A stretch of 64,000 bases of DNA from Acinetobacter baumannii. GTDB taxonomy: Bacteria; Pseudomonadota; Gammaproteobacteria; Pseudomonadales; Moraxellaceae. Where the stretch lies: contig NZ_CP046654.1 in assembly GCF_009759685.1 (NCBI RefSeq), positions 1,054,001 to 1,118,000 on the forward strand, given 5' to 3'. The translations under genes were made by a program, and so were the position numbers. Shown here in pieces: positions 1 through 8,827 of this stretch. How positions within the stretch are numbered: position 1 is the first letter of the stretch; the number at the start of each line of letters is the position of its first letter. Under the pieces are notes generated by a model that was given only the letters and a program-made list of their open reading frames with translations, searched no databases and was not told the origin of the DNA.

Positions 1-67
1 TTTGTGCCTACATGTTGTAAAACGCTACTCGACTGGCTCATAAAATAGATGAATAAAGAAAATTTGA

Positions 68-121
68 GCAATATATTGCACAAAACAGAAGAATAGCGCA
101 ATATGTGCAGTATATTGCACA
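68..121. promoter_or_regulatory. Candidate operator: stacked palindromes upstream of the DMT transporter
   Basis: A perfect 12-bp palindrome GCAATATATTGC (68-79) is followed by GCAATAT, 7 nt, ATATTGC (98-118), which overlaps TGTGCA, 6 nt, TGCACA (104-121). The block ends 18 bp before the ATG at 140, so a bound protein would cover the promoter or transcription start. The cognate regulator is not in the window and may be encoded just to the left. That the palindromes are present is direct observation; that they are an operator is inference. Confidence 0.5.
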
Positions 122-139
122 ATTCCCTTTAGTTTGAGT

Positions 140-1042
140 ATGTCACCAACTTATCTGAGTTCAAGCAAAGTTCCTCAATTAGCTCTCATTTTGATTACGG
201 TCATTTGGGGTGGAACATTTCTTACTGTGCAGTACGCACTGAATTTTTCATCACCTATGTTTTTTGTCGGCTGCCGTTTTGCCGTAGCTGCCTTAACGCT
301 ATTACTTATTTCATTAAAGAGCATGAAAGGCGTTACATTAAAAGACTTGGGCGCTGGCAGTGTAATTGGTCTTGTGATTGCGGCTGGCTATGGCACGCAG
401 ACAATCGGCCTGCAAACTATTCCGAGTAGTGAATCAGCTTTTTTAACGGCGCTGTATGTTCCGCTTGTTCCTATTTTAATGTGGCTCATATTTAGAAAAA
501 CTCCACATATCATGACTTGGGTGGGAGCAGCTCTTGCTTTTACTGGCCTTGTTTTATTGACGGGTAATGGTTTTAAGCAAATTTCTTTGAGTTTTGGACA
601 GCTTTTAACAGTGCTCGGCGCCATTGCGATTGCCTTAGAAATTATTTTTATTAGCTACTTTGCTGGAAAGGTAAATTTGCGTCGCGTCACCATTATTCAA
701 CTTGGTGTCGCCTCTCTACTTTCTTTTGCTATTATGCCTATAGTAGGTGAACATACAATTCCAGCATTTTCATGGCCTCTAGTACTCATTGCTGTTGCAT
801 TAGGCTTAGCAAGTGCACTCATTCAATTTGTAATGAACTGGGCTCAACGTGTGGTTGACCCTTCGCGTGCTGCAATTATCTATGCAGGAGAACCTGTTTG
901 GGCAGGCATTATTGGTCGAATTGCAGGTGAGCGTTTACCAGTTATTGCCCTTTTTGGGGGTGCTTTAGTGGTGTTAGGTGTTTTAGTCAGTGAGTTAAAA
1001 ATTAAGCTGCCGATTAAGAAAAACAAAAGAGTCCGAGAATAA
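140..1042 (+). CDS. DMT superfamily (EamA) transporter
   Basis: Inner-membrane drug/metabolite transporter of about 300 residues, the usual size for a ten-helix EamA protein. Two repeats are visible, each beginning with a hydrophobic helix; the first has the family-typical ITVIWGGTF and the N-terminal repeat ends near residue 140. The second contains SRAAIIYAGEPVWAG, the glutamate-containing element typical of the last helices of EamA proteins. The ATG at 140 is preferred over a TTG at 134. The substrate cannot be read from sequence. A palindromic operator-like block lies immediately upstream, suggesting control by a dedicated repressor. A bidirectional terminator follows. Confidence 0.85.
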   Translation: MSPTYLSSSKVPQLALILITVIWGGTFLTVQYALNFSSPMFFVGCRFAVAALTLLLISLKSMKGVTLKDLGAGSVIGLVIAAGYGTQTIGLQTIPSSESAFLTALYVPLVPILMWLIFRKTPHIMTWVGAALAFTGLVLLTGNGFKQISLSFGQLLTVLGAIAIALEIIFISYFAGKVNLRRVTIIQLGVASLLSFAIMPIVGEHTIPAFSWPLVLIAVALGLASALIQFVMNWAQRVVDPSRAAIIYAGEPVWAGIIGRIAGERLPVIALFGGALVVLGVLVSELKIKLPIKKNKRVRE

Positions 1043-1072
1043 AAAAGAGAGCTTAACGCTCTCTTTTTTATT
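1043..1072. terminator. Bidirectional terminator
   Basis: AAAAAGAGAGC, short loop, GCTCTCTTTTTT lies between the convergent ends of the DMT transporter and the small membrane protein and can serve both strands. Confidence 0.8.
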
Positions 1073-1074
1073 TA

Positions 1075-1470
1075 TTAAGGTTGATACATCGGACGGTTAT
1101 CATTTAACGCAATCAAACCGCGAATTGCACGATATACAATCCAGATCCATGCTGCTGCGATAACACCCACACAGAACACAGTCGATGAGATAGCAACACC
1201 TGCAAACAGATCGGTATTTTCACCCGTGAAGAACAAGAAAATAAATGGCAAAAAGGCAATAATATTCCAAGCCAAGTACCACCAGAATGTTCTGATTTGC
1301 CATGTAAAGTGGCTCGCAAAAATTGAACCCTGTACATCTGAGCGTTTTACATAGTTAATAATTAAAGCAATAATCGCAAGTAAGCCGCCTGTAAAAATGG
1401 CAACAATATAAAGTACATATAAAATAAGTGTTAAAGTACGATTTGGATCTTGGTCGATAGAACTATTCAT
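1075..1470 (-). CDS. Small membrane protein, DUF4870-like
   Basis: About 131 residues with three to four hydrophobic helices: one near residues 12-37 followed by a positively charged turn (NYVKRSD), a central aromatic segment (FWWYLAWNI) and a C-terminal helix before YRAIRGLIALND. This layout fits the DUF4870/YtxH-neighbouring family of small bacterial membrane proteins of unknown role. The ATG at 1470 has AGAGG about eight bases upstream, better than an in-frame start 15 bases earlier. It is followed in the same orientation by genes at 1507 and 2149. Function unknown. Confidence 0.6.
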   Translation of the reverse strand: MNSSIDQDPNRTLTLILYVLYIVAIFTGGLLAIIALIINYVKRSDVQGSIFASHFTWQIRTFWWYLAWNIIAFLPFIFLFFTGENTDLFAGVAISSTVFCVGVIAAAWIWIVYRAIRGLIALNDNRPMYQP

Positions 1471-1506
1471 TTTTATACCTCTCAAGTTTAATAAAACAAT
1501 TTACTT

Positions 1507-2136
1507 TTATGATCCCCGCAAAACGTTTAAAGGAGAAATTAGCCACAAAATCAAAAGTAAATGAAAGAATATGGTACAAAAATAAATCTTACGAAATGGT
1601 TGTTTTTGTGTTTTATGTCTCAGTTTTTGTTGTGCCCACCACGCAGCTGGCCAGCCTCCTAAGAAACTGACAATGTGCAAAGTCTGCTCAGGAACACGGC
1701 GATTGCCCAATTGCGCTGCTTCTTTATCTTGTGAATATAGCCAATAACTTAAGACATTCATCATTAAGACAAACAATAAGGTATAAGCTGGCAAAATATG
1801 AATAAAACTCATAATGCACATTAAAACGAAATAAAACACAATTCCCATTTGCATAGCAGACCATGGGCTCGCCTGAAAAGAAGATTGTGTTTTTGCAGGC
1901 TTGGATGCTTTTCGAGTTTGAGATGCCTTTAAATAAGTGACCTGCTGAGCACGAAAACGGCCTCGTTCATCAAGGATTACCAGATATTCCAGTGCACAAC
2001 CAATAATTGGCCGAGGTCCGGGGCGTGCAAAATCTTTGATATGCAAAAAGACTCGCTCTTTTTCAGCATCATCCGGCTGAATAAAGCCATAACCCTTTTC
2101 GTCGAACCATTCGACTAAACGCCCCTGATCTCGCAT
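1507..2136 (-). CDS. Cold-shock domain / DUF1294 membrane protein
   Basis: 209 residues in two parts. The first 70 residues form a cold-shock-like OB fold: GRLVEWFDEKGYGFI and VFLHIKDF match the RNP1/RNP2 positions of CspA-like nucleic-acid binders. After a short linker the C-terminal half is hydrophobic with the DUF1294 pattern (YWLYSQDKEAA, then GGWPAAWWAQQ, ending H-K-T-x-K near residue 170). This CSD-DUF1294 fusion is common in gammaproteobacteria; its biological role is not established. GGGA sits upstream of the ATG. It lies 12 bp downstream of the homoserine kinase gene on the same strand, so co-transcription is likely. Confidence 0.8.
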   Translation of the reverse strand: MRDQGRLVEWFDEKGYGFIQPDDAEKERVFLHIKDFARPGPRPIIGCALEYLVILDERGRFRAQQVTYLKASQTRKASKPAKTQSSFQASPWSAMQMGIVFYFVLMCIMSFIHILPAYTLLFVLMMNVLSYWLYSQDKEAAQLGNRRVPEQTLHIVSFLGGWPAAWWAQQKLRHKTQKQPFRKIYFCTIFFHLLLILWLISPLNVLRGS

Positions 2137-2148
2137 CTTTATTCCCTT

Positions 2149-3099
2149 TTATGCTTTTACATGGCTTAAACGGTCTTGCATCATTGCTCGCATTTCTTGC
2201 GGGTCTTTTTGCAAGATGTCATCGCCGGTACGTCCTTCTTCTTTATTTTTTTTAGCAACTTGTAAACGCATTGACCAAAAACGGCAAGCCGCCATTGCCA
2301 AGAATACATCTAAACATTCAAGTTCATCTGAAGTCAGCGCACGAATTTTTTGGTATGCCTCTAAATAAGCGTCTACTTTGTCTGAGTTTAAATGCGCTGC
2401 TGGATATTCGGTACAAAAATCATTAATGGTAATCGCAATATCAAAAAGCAACTCATCTTGATTTAACTCGTAAAAATCTAAAATACCTTGTAGTTGCTCG
2501 CCTTCAAACAAAGTATTGTCACGGAACAAATCTGAGTGAATAAAACCTGTCGGTCGATTTGAATACTGCGCTGTTTTCGCATTAAAGGCTTGATAAACCT
2601 GCTCAAGTAACGTTTGGTCATCTTGAGTCATATTTGGTTTAAGCTGCTCTGCAACACCTGTCCAGTATTGATGATCACGGCGATATTCGCGTTCAAGCGG
2701 AAAATCTTGTAAAGCTACATGTAGCTTCGCCTGTGCATCTGCAATTGCAGCAACTTGGGCTACTGTAGTTTGCATGGGATGGTGTCCCATTAAACGTGGT
2801 GCAATTTGTGCAGGCTTACCCGCAATAAAGTGAACCGCTTGGCCGCTGTGCTTTAATGGCACGGCAACGGGTACATCATGAGTACCTAACTGCTCAAGTA
2901 CAGGAATAAGTTCACCTGCACCTTGTGCATCTAACTCTTCAAATACGGTGAGTACATATTGTTTGCGGTTTACATCAACCAGAAAATAATTGGTGTTTTG
3001 AATACCTCCCTGAATTGGGTTCAGCTCCAACACCTCTAATCCATAAGGTGCAGCAAAGGTGCGAACTTCATCTAAACTCAACGGGGTATAAACCGACAT
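2149..3099 (-). CDS. thrB: Homoserine kinase, APH/choline-kinase fold
   Basis: Phosphorylates L-homoserine with ATP in threonine biosynthesis (cytoplasmic). The 316-residue length and the start MSVYTPLSLDEV fit the ThrB form found in Pseudomonas and Acinetobacter, which belongs to the aminoglycoside-phosphotransferase fold and not to GHMP kinases. The catalytic loop IHSDLFRDN (about residues 192-200) and the metal-binding ILDFYEL segment about 25 residues later are intact. The ATG at 3099 is chosen because family members start there; an in-frame upstream start at 3153 would add an atypical Cys/Phe-rich extension. Divergent from hisF, 112 bp apart. Confidence 0.9.
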   Translation of the reverse strand: MSVYTPLSLDEVRTFAAPYGLEVLELNPIQGGIQNTNYFLVDVNRKQYVLTVFEELDAQGAGELIPVLEQLGTHDVPVAVPLKHSGQAVHFIAGKPAQIAPRLMGHHPMQTTVAQVAAIADAQAKLHVALQDFPLEREYRRDHQYWTGVAEQLKPNMTQDDQTLLEQVYQAFNAKTAQYSNRPTGFIHSDLFRDNTLFEGEQLQGILDFYELNQDELLFDIAITINDFCTEYPAAHLNSDKVDAYLEAYQKIRALTSDELECLDVFLAMAACRFWSMRLQVAKKNKEEGRTGDDILQKDPQEMRAMMQDRLSHVKA

Positions 3100-3211
3100 G
3101 GAAAACCTGCAAAAAACATCTGTGAAGTTTGATAGAATACCTCTTCCCTCCATGAAGGTGTAGCGCCTGTGTAGGAACTTTCACCAACGGCGATTATTTT
3201 TGGAAAAAGCT

Positions 3212-3970
3212 ATGCTTGCTAAACGTATTATTCCTTGCCTAGACGTTGATAACGGACGCGTAGTTAAAGGCGTTCAATTCCTCGATATTCGTGATGCGGG
3301 CGACCCAGTTGAAGTGGCACGTCGCTATAACGAACAAGGTGCAGACGAAATTACTTTCTTAGACATTACCGCTACACATCATGGCCGCGATACCACTTAC
3401 CGTACTGTTGAACGTATGGCCGAGACTGTATTTGTGCCATTAACTGTCGGTGGTGGTGTACGTAAGGTTGAAGATATTCGTGCGTTATTAAATGCAGGTG
3501 CAGATAAAGTGAGTATTAACTCGGCTGCCGTATTTAACCCTGAATTTGTTCAAGAAGCTTCTCAGCATTTTGGCGCACAATGTATTGTGGTTGCGATTGA
3601 TGCCAAAAAAACTGGTGACAACAAATGGGAAATCTTTACTCACGGTGGCCGTAAACCAACGGGTATTGATGCCATTGAATGGGCTGTGAAAATGGCTGAC
3701 TATGGTGCGGGTGAGCTACTCATTACCAGTATGGACGCCGACGGTACTAAAGCAGGTTACGATATTGCGTTAATGCGTGCCATTAATGACCGCGTTACCA
3801 TCCCAACGATTGCCTCAGGCGGTGTAGGTAACTTACAACACCTTGCAGATGGTATTTTACAAGGTGGTGCCGATGCTGTATTGGCAGCAAGTATTTTCCA
3901 CTTTGGCCAATATACGATTCCAGAAGCTAAACAATATTTGGCTGAACAAGGTATCGAAATGCGCTTGTAA
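3212..3970 (+). CDS. hisF: Imidazole glycerol phosphate synthase cyclase subunit HisF
   Basis: Cyclase subunit that, with ammonia from HisH, converts PRFAR to imidazole glycerol phosphate and AICAR in histidine synthesis. Product is about 252 residues, normal for this (beta-alpha)8 barrel. The catalytic aspartates are visible in [14 protein letters not shown] near the N-terminus and in [14 protein letters not shown] in the second half; phosphate-binding loops VGGGVR and ASGGVG are intact. ATG 3212 with GGAAAAAGC upstream is preferred to a TTG at 3200. It stands alone here, without hisA/hisH beside it. A terminator follows. Confidence 0.97.
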   Translation: MLAKRIIPCLDVDNGRVVKGVQFLDIRDAGDPVEVARRYNEQGADEITFLDITATHHGRDTTYRTVERMAETVFVPLTVGGGVRKVEDIRALLNAGADKVSINSAAVFNPEFVQEASQHFGAQCIVVAIDAKKTGDNKWEIFTHGGRKPTGIDAIEWAVKMADYGAGELLITSMDADGTKAGYDIALMRAINDRVTIPTIASGGVGNLQHLADGILQGGADAVLAASIFHFGQYTIPEAKQYLAEQGIEMRL

Positions 3971-3983
3971 GTTTATTTATATT

Positions 3984-4012
3984 TAAAGGGGCAAGATGCC
4001 CCTTTAATTTTT
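3984..4012 (+). terminator. Terminator downstream of hisF
   Basis: AAAGGGGCA, short loop, TGCCCCTTT followed by a T-rich run. It may also serve the convergent hydroxylase gene that ends at 4012. Confidence 0.75.
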
Positions 4013-4650
4013 TATGCAGCACCTTCTATCGCATTTACATCACTAACGAGTTTAGGCTGTTCTTTTTTCTCGACCCATTTTGCTGGAAAGATTTTTTCTA
4101 CAGCTTGAGAGAGTGGCCTAGCAAGCGCAGTAGGTAACCGTATCCCCAAAGGATTTTGTTCTTTTAAATCTGCTGAAGACACCACACGTGTTCCCATCAC
4201 ATAGTCAAACCAAGGTTTGGTCACACACCAATTAGCATCTTGATTAGAGTTCATATGGTGGTCGTAATGCCACGGAATTTTACGCTTTGCCCAGTCAGGC
4301 TCTAAATGTGCACGGCGATGAATATAATAATAATTACCAGCACTGTACCAAGCTGCAAGTGCCATGCCTTTTGAAAACGGGTAGAAAATTGCACTTGAAA
4401 CGGTTGCCACCACGGCAAGTGAAATTAACTCATTTTTGGTTCGCCAGTTTCCAACGCCCTCAACATAACAATCATCATGAAACTGTTGTTTACGGACTTC
4501 ACGATGGTGTGCCCAATGGGACTCCATGCTTCTTGGTACTGGGCTATAACGCGGTTGTCCGGCACGGTGTACACCATGCAAAATATATTTGTGTGCCACC
4601 CATTCAAATGCATTCGCAACTGCAATTCCGGCAATAAACCCTTTTAACAT
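4012..4650 (-). CDS. Fatty acid hydroxylase / sterol desaturase family membrane protein
   Basis: 212-residue membrane di-iron enzyme. The histidine boxes expected of the superfamily are present: HKYILHG (about 15-21), HWAHHRE (about 45-51), HRRAH (about 111-115) and HYDHH (about 128-132), interleaved with hydrophobic helices. Family members oxidise C-H bonds of lipids or carotenoid-like substrates at the cytoplasmic side of the membrane; the substrate here is unknown. Transcribed divergently from an AraC-type regulator 108 bp away, which is the obvious candidate controller. Start ATG 4650 with an AAGGAG-like sequence upstream. Confidence 0.8.
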   Translation of the reverse strand: MLKGFIAGIAVANAFEWVAHKYILHGVHRAGQPRYSPVPRSMESHWAHHREVRKQQFHDDCYVEGVGNWRTKNELISLAVVATVSSAIFYPFSKGMALAAWYSAGNYYYIHRRAHLEPDWAKRKIPWHYDHHMNSNQDANWCVTKPWFDYVMGTRVVSSADLKEQNPLGIRLPTALARPLSQAVEKIFPAKWVEKKEQPKLVSDVNAIEGAA

Positions 4651-4758
4651 CGCTTTACTCCTTTTTCTTTTTATTCAGCATATAAAATTCGTTATGCTAG
4701 GTATTGACCAGAATTTATGGTTTCATTGACAAATCACGACAAGAAAGAGGTGTCAAGG

Positions 4759-5763
4759 ATGCCACAACTAAAAAATTATACAGGCTCGGTATATGGAGGA
4801 CTGGGGCATCTGTTAAAGGCTTATTGCGAAGCCAATGAGTTAACTATTCCTGAACAATTAGAACAAATCCAAAATCTGGAACGCTTTGACTATGTGGTTT
4901 GGCGTGACCTATTAGAAGTGATTTATAAACTAGATCCAAAGCCGGGATTAGGCCTAGAAATTGCCAAATATGTACAACCCAAACATTTAGGCATTATTGC
5001 CTACCTTGCTCTTTCTTGCGATAACTTAGGTGAAGCCTTAATTCGTTACCATGACTTTCACCGTCTGATTTATGACGGGAGCCCATTAGTGGTTGAGCTA
5101 CAAGGGAGATATGGTTCTATTCGTTGGGAGGCACCAGAGTTACACCCTACCCAGCTTACCGATGAAATCGCGATTGCGTTGGTGATTCAATTCTTACGTC
5201 TTTTTATGTCTCATGAAGATGTGCAGTTACATGAAGTGCGTTTCTTAAATGTGGCCCCTAAAAATATCAGAGTTTATGAGCAGTATTTTCAATGTCCAGT
5301 TCGTTTTAGCCAGCCCCGTACAGAGTTACTCATTCCAATTACGGAAATTCATAAACCGCTTAGCAGCGCAGACCACACATTACAGCAACTATTGGTTCAG
5401 CAGGCCCAAGCACTTTTAGAACAGTTACCCAATTCAACCCAACTCGATCAGCGTTTACAGCATTCAATTTTGACTGGTCTGCAAAAGAATCAATATCAAA
5501 TTGAATATATTGCAGCTCAATTAGGCCTATCAGTTCGACAGCTCCAAAGGCACTTACAACAACAAAGCACCACCTTTCAAGAGCGCGTTCAACAAGTACG
5601 CTTTATGCTGGCAACCGAATATTTAAAAGACCCACATTTAAGCCTGCAAGAGATTGCGCTTTTACTTTGTTATTCAGAACAAAGTGCCTTTCAAAGAGCA
5701 TTTAAGCATTGGACCAAGCAAACCCCACAACAGTGGAGAGATCAATTTTTAAACAAAGAATAA
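4759..5763 (+). CDS. AraC family regulator with arabinose-operon-regulator type sensor domain
   Basis: About 334 residues. The N-terminal ~190 residues (YLALSCDNLGEALIRYHDFHRL) match the sensor domain of the OruR/ArgR-like AraC subgroup (PF12625 type); the C-terminal ~85 residues are a double HTH, with IEYIAAQLGLSVRQLQRHL as first and LSLQEIALLLCYSEQSAFQRAFKHW as second helix-turn-helix. The ATG at 4759 follows GAGGTG and is preferred over an in-frame start at 4717. Divergent from the hydroxylase gene at 4012-4650, so probably regulates it; ligand unknown. Confidence 0.85.
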   Translation: MPQLKNYTGSVYGGLGHLLKAYCEANELTIPEQLEQIQNLERFDYVVWRDLLEVIYKLDPKPGLGLEIAKYVQPKHLGIIAYLALSCDNLGEALIRYHDFHRLIYDGSPLVVELQGRYGSIRWEAPELHPTQLTDEIAIALVIQFLRLFMSHEDVQLHEVRFLNVAPKNIRVYEQYFQCPVRFSQPRTELLIPITEIHKPLSSADHTLQQLLVQQAQALLEQLPNSTQLDQRLQHSILTGLQKNQYQIEYIAAQLGLSVRQLQRHLQQQSTTFQERVQQVRFMLATEYLKDPHLSLQEIALLLCYSEQSAFQRAFKHWTKQTPQQWRDQFLNKE

Positions 5764-5895
5764 CCAACCAAAACTTACAAATCTTTTCTTGATTAAAACA
5801 ACACTGAAAACAAAAATTTCATATAGTCACATGCTTAATTTTTTGTGACGTATTTCACATTAATTAAAAAATAGATCAATAGATGAGTAATCACA

Positions 5896-6585
5896 ATGAA
5901 TAAATATTTTGCTGAATTCCTAGGTACATTTTGGCTAGTCTTTGGTGGTTGCGGTAGCGCAGTTTTAGCCGCAGCTTTCCCTGAACTTGGTATTGGCTTT
6001 GCAGGTGTAGCCCTTGCCTTTGGTTTAACCGTACTCACAGGTGCTTATGCTCTAGGGCATATCTCAGGTGGACATTTCAATCCCGCGGTAAGTGTTGGCC
6101 TTTGGGTCGGTGGCCGCTTCGATGTTAAAGATTTAATTCCGTATATTGTTGCGCAAGTGGTTGGTGCGACTGCTGCTGCATTTGTTCTTTATATTATTGC
6201 TCAAGGCCAAGCAGGCTTTAGTGGTGTTGGCGGGTTTGCAACCAATGGTTTTGGTGACTTATCACCAAATAAATTTGGTTTAGGTTCTGCTTTCATTATT
6301 GAAGTGGTTCTTACTGCTTTCTTCTTAATCATTATTTTAGGGGCAACTGACCGCCGTGCACCTGCTGGCTTCGCTCCTATCGCGATTGGTTTAGGCTTAA
6401 CACTCATTCACTTAATCAGTATTCCGGTTACGAACACTTCGGTAAACCCTGCACGTAGTACAGGTGTTGCGTTCTTTGCTGAAACGGCTGCTTTAAGTCA
6501 GTTGTGGTTGTTCTGGGTAGCGCCGATTTTAGGGGCTGTGATTGGGGCAATTATTTATAAGGTAGTTGCTGGGGATAAGGATTAA
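5896..6585 (+). CDS. aqpZ: Aquaporin Z
   Basis: Water channel of the inner membrane, MIP family, 229 residues. The two pore NPA motifs are intact: HFNPAVSVG (about residues 61-69) and [10 protein letters not shown] (about 180-189). The GGHFNPA element and the C-terminal Asn-Pro-Ala-Arg-Ser match the orthodox aquaporin Z subgroup rather than glycerol facilitators. Starts [15 protein letters not shown], the usual AqpZ N-terminus. Monocistronic, followed by the structured intergenic repeat at 6605-6745. Confidence 0.95.
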   Translation: MNKYFAEFLGTFWLVFGGCGSAVLAAAFPELGIGFAGVALAFGLTVLTGAYALGHISGGHFNPAVSVGLWVGGRFDVKDLIPYIVAQVVGATAAAFVLYIIAQGQAGFSGVGGFATNGFGDLSPNKFGLGSAFIIEVVLTAFFLIIILGATDRRAPAGFAPIAIGLGLTLIHLISIPVTNTSVNPARSTGVAFFAETAALSQLWLFWVAPILGAVIGAIIYKVVAGDKD

Positions 6586-6604
6586 CTGCACAACCGCAAA
6601 TACC

Positions 6605-6745
6605 ACGGTCACTCAAGTTGTAGTTATATAGGTAATGCCTCACTTTTGAGTGAGCAAAAGTGACAAAACTCATTCGTTTCACTGACGTTACTTCCATGTA
6701 ACGCAGTGAAACAGGCGGCATCCGTGCCGCCGTCGCGATAGCAAA
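6605..6745. repeat. Three-hairpin intergenic element
   Basis: Three successive near-perfect hairpins fill the space between aqpZ and the next gene: CACTTTTG/CAAAAGTG (6641-6662), GTTTCACTG-a-CGTTAC/GTAACGCAGTGAAAC (6676-6712, one bulged base) and GGCGGCA/TGCCGCC (6714-6731). The arrangement looks like a short dispersed intergenic repeat I associate with Acinetobacter chromosomes, though no second copy is in this window. It may also act as a terminator or mRNA 3' stabiliser for aqpZ. Confidence 0.5.
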
Positions 6746-6763
6746 TTGAGTAAAATATATTTA

Positions 6764-7006
6764 TTACAAAAACGGATTATTAACTTCTTGTTCAGCTGGA
6801 CGTTCAATTTTCTCAGGCAATTCTTCTTTTTCCAAAGCTGCAACTATATCGTTTAAAAAACTCTGCAATGCCTTTGCCTGCTCTAACCCGACTTTGTCTT
6901 TGGTAATTTGCAAATTGCCATAAATGCTCACGCAATCGACATCATTTTCTAATGTTAAATCTTCAATTGAAGAAGACTCAGTACCCTTTTCAAATGGCTT
7001 AAACAT
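6764..7006 (-). CDS. Small conserved hypothetical protein
   Basis: 80 residues, acidic, no membrane segment. A hydrophobic/amphipathic centre (SIYGNLQITKDKVGLEQAKALQSFLNDIVAALEKE) is compatible with a beta hairpin followed by a helix; the tail is Glu/Pro rich. I do not recognise a family. Composition is that of the surrounding core genes, so it is likely real and conserved in the genus. Lies 45 bp upstream of the lysE-type gene's stop, on the same strand. Confidence 0.6.
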   Translation of the reverse strand: MFKPFEKGTESSSIEDLTLENDVDCVSIYGNLQITKDKVGLEQAKALQSFLNDIVAALEKEELPEKIERPAEQEVNNPFL

Positions 7007-7051
7007 AGCTGTTGTCTCGTTGTTATATCTTCACAGTGTAATACGACCAAT

Positions 7052-7651
7052 TTAAAAAAAATCAATCAAAATTAAAAGAGCCGACAAAATTAAGAAAGCG
7101 CCCATCAGGATATTAAAATATTTCAAACGGTTGCCCTGATTCAGTACCACTGAAAATTTATCGCCACATAGTCCCCAAAAGAACAAGCATGCATAGCACG
7201 TGAAGAAATAAATAATAATAAAGATCGGCAACGACTGCGGGTTTTCAATGCTAGTAAACATGGTAATACCCGACACACAAGCCAACCACGCTTTTGGGTT
7301 AAGCCACTGTAATAAGAAACCATCTTTAAAATTGGGAATAAGCATGTGCTCTACATGTGCACTTGAAATTGAAATATTGGCAGCAGAAAGAATAATTTTT
7401 ATGCCGATATAGCACACAAAGAGCGTTCCACAAACTGCAAGAATTTTTAAGACAACTGGAAACTGAGTTAATACACTTTGAAGGCCAAAAGCCATAAAAA
7501 TCAAAAGTAAGGTAAAGCCAATGGTGGCACCTAAAATATAGGGAAGTGATCTTTTTAAACCATGATTTAAGCTGGTCGATAAAATAACTGTATTGACGGG
7601 ACCGGGTGTAATCGACATTGCAAAGGAAAAAAGAAACATCGAGGCAAACAT
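7052..7651 (-). CDS. LysE family translocator
   Basis: 199-residue inner membrane exporter of the LysE/RhtB family with six predicted helices. The N-terminus has the diagnostic SITPGPVNTVILSTS motif and the middle QWLNPKAWLACVSG matches the second family signature. Exports amino acids or related small molecules; substrate not determinable. A perfect 24-bp palindrome at 7680-7703, 29 bp upstream of the ATG, is a strong operator candidate. No regulator gene is adjacent, which is unusual for a LysE gene with so clear an operator. Confidence 0.85.
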   Translation of the reverse strand: MFASMFLFSFAMSITPGPVNTVILSTSLNHGLKRSLPYILGATIGFTLLLIFMAFGLQSVLTQFPVVLKILAVCGTLFVCYIGIKIILSAANISISSAHVEHMLIPNFKDGFLLQWLNPKAWLACVSGITMFTSIENPQSLPIFIIIYFFTCYACLFFWGLCGDKFSVVLNQGNRLKYFNILMGAFLILSALLILIDFF

Positions 7652-7679
7652 TGTTATTATCCTTATTCGAATAAATAGT

Positions 7680-7703
7680 TGAACAGACAGATCTGTCTGT
7701 TCA
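7680..7703. promoter_or_regulatory. Perfect 24-bp palindromic operator upstream of lysE-type gene
   Basis: Half-site TGAACAGACAGA followed directly by its exact reverse complement, core ACAGATCTGT. Location 29-52 bp upstream of the exporter start is right for repression by a TetR- or MarR-type protein. Sequence is certain, function inferred. Confidence 0.65.
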
Positions 7704-7747
7704 TCTTATTGTATCGATTCAGGCTTCACAACAGTGCTAGAAGGGTC

Positions 7748-8827
7748 TTATTTCATTATCTGCAAGAAATAGTTCACCAAAGCTTCAACCAATTGTTTCA
7801 CAATGGCATTTCTAGTTTCTTCATCAATACTTGGAACTTTTGCTTCCATCGGTTCAGAAGAACCAGTTTTTTGCTTTTTAAATTGGTCTTGTAACGCTTG
7901 AATTTGTTCTGCGCTTAGGTCTTGTTCGCACTGGCTTTCACCATCCCAATGCAAATAGTCGAGCTTTTGGTTGGGTTTAACTTGGCTAGCGGTTAATGGT
8001 AAGCGATAAACGTTACGTTTTTGCTGTTCTGTAAGCTGTGGAAATAAGTTAATACCAAGCTTTTCTTCTATATAACAAACACTCACTACCTTCACTTGCT
8101 GCGAGTTATTGTTAGGTGCGTAATAAGCCCCAATAGCGCCAGTTTTTGGCATATACACCGCTTTATAAACTGCGGTTGGTACAATCACACCCTGTCCAAT
8201 CGTTTTGAGACGTTTACCCTCAAAAACAGGTCCTGTCACGACATATACATCTTGTTTTTGCTTGGTGACAATGGCACGAGTTGCTTCTTCAAGTTTACGC
8301 CAGACTTCTTGGTTATTTTTAGGCGCTTGCGGCACCATGTTGCTAAGCGAGAAACTATCAGACTGTGATTCTTTATTTGGCATATCGCCATTTGGTGCCA
8401 TGTGCCCACGGTCATACCCTGAACCACGGTAGTCACTTAACAACGCCCGGTGCCTTTGAGGAACACGCGTTTCTTCATGGAAGTTATCTTCACGTTTAAT
8501 TTTGACACTTAAACGTTCTGCATCTAAATGCTCGGCCGACCATAATGGTGTTTTAGAAATGCCAGAATAGAGGACATTAAAACCGTTAAAGCACAGCGGA
8601 TAGCTGTCTTTTTTTAAGCTTTCTTTATTTAACGCAGGCGGAACTTCACGATAAAACTGGTTAAGACAAGTCGAGTTAGTACTTAAAGGCGAAAACCACT
8701 GCGAAATCTTTTCACTGCCGAAAGCAATTGCAAAGCTTCCGGCTGCAATACATGCAAGAATAATCTTGCCAAAATGCTCACTTAGAGAAAATGAATTTGT
8801 ACCTTTACTACGTTTTTTACTTGCCAT
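7748..8827 (-). CDS. DNA/RNA non-specific endonuclease, membrane-anchored or secreted
   Basis: About 359 residues. An N-terminal hydrophobic helix (IILACIAAGSFAIAFG, about 20-35) suggests a signal anchor placing the nuclease in the periplasm. The beta-beta-alpha-metal nuclease domain has the catalytic GYDRGHMAPNGDM motif, with the essential DRGH, and the downstream SNMVPQAPKNNQEVW segment that supplies the metal ligand Asn. Such NucA/Serratia-type enzymes degrade DNA and RNA for nutrient recovery, eDNA processing or defence. A C-terminal ~100-residue tail is extra to the core domain. ATG 8827 is preferred over 8851. Confidence 0.85.
   Translation of the reverse strand: MASKKRSKGTNSFSLSEHFGKIILACIAAGSFAIAFGSEKISQWFSPLSTNSTCLNQFYREVPPALNKESLKKDSYPLCFNGFNVLYSGISKTPLWSAEHLDAERLSVKIKREDNFHEETRVPQRHRALLSDYRGSGYDRGHMAPNGDMPNKESQSDSFSLSNMVPQAPKNNQEVWRKLEEATRAIVTKQKQDVYVVTGPVFEGKRLKTIGQGVIVPTAVYKAVYMPKTGAIGAYYAPNNNSQQVKVVSVCYIEEKLGINLFPQLTEQQKRNVYRLPLTASQVKPNQKLDYLHWDGESQCEQDLSAEQIQALQDQFKKQKTGSSEPMEAKVPSIDEETRNAIVKQLVEALVNYFLQIMK

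Noticed and set aside
205..624. Alternative long frames across the DMT gene
   Set aside because: Shadows of the clear EamA coding frame.
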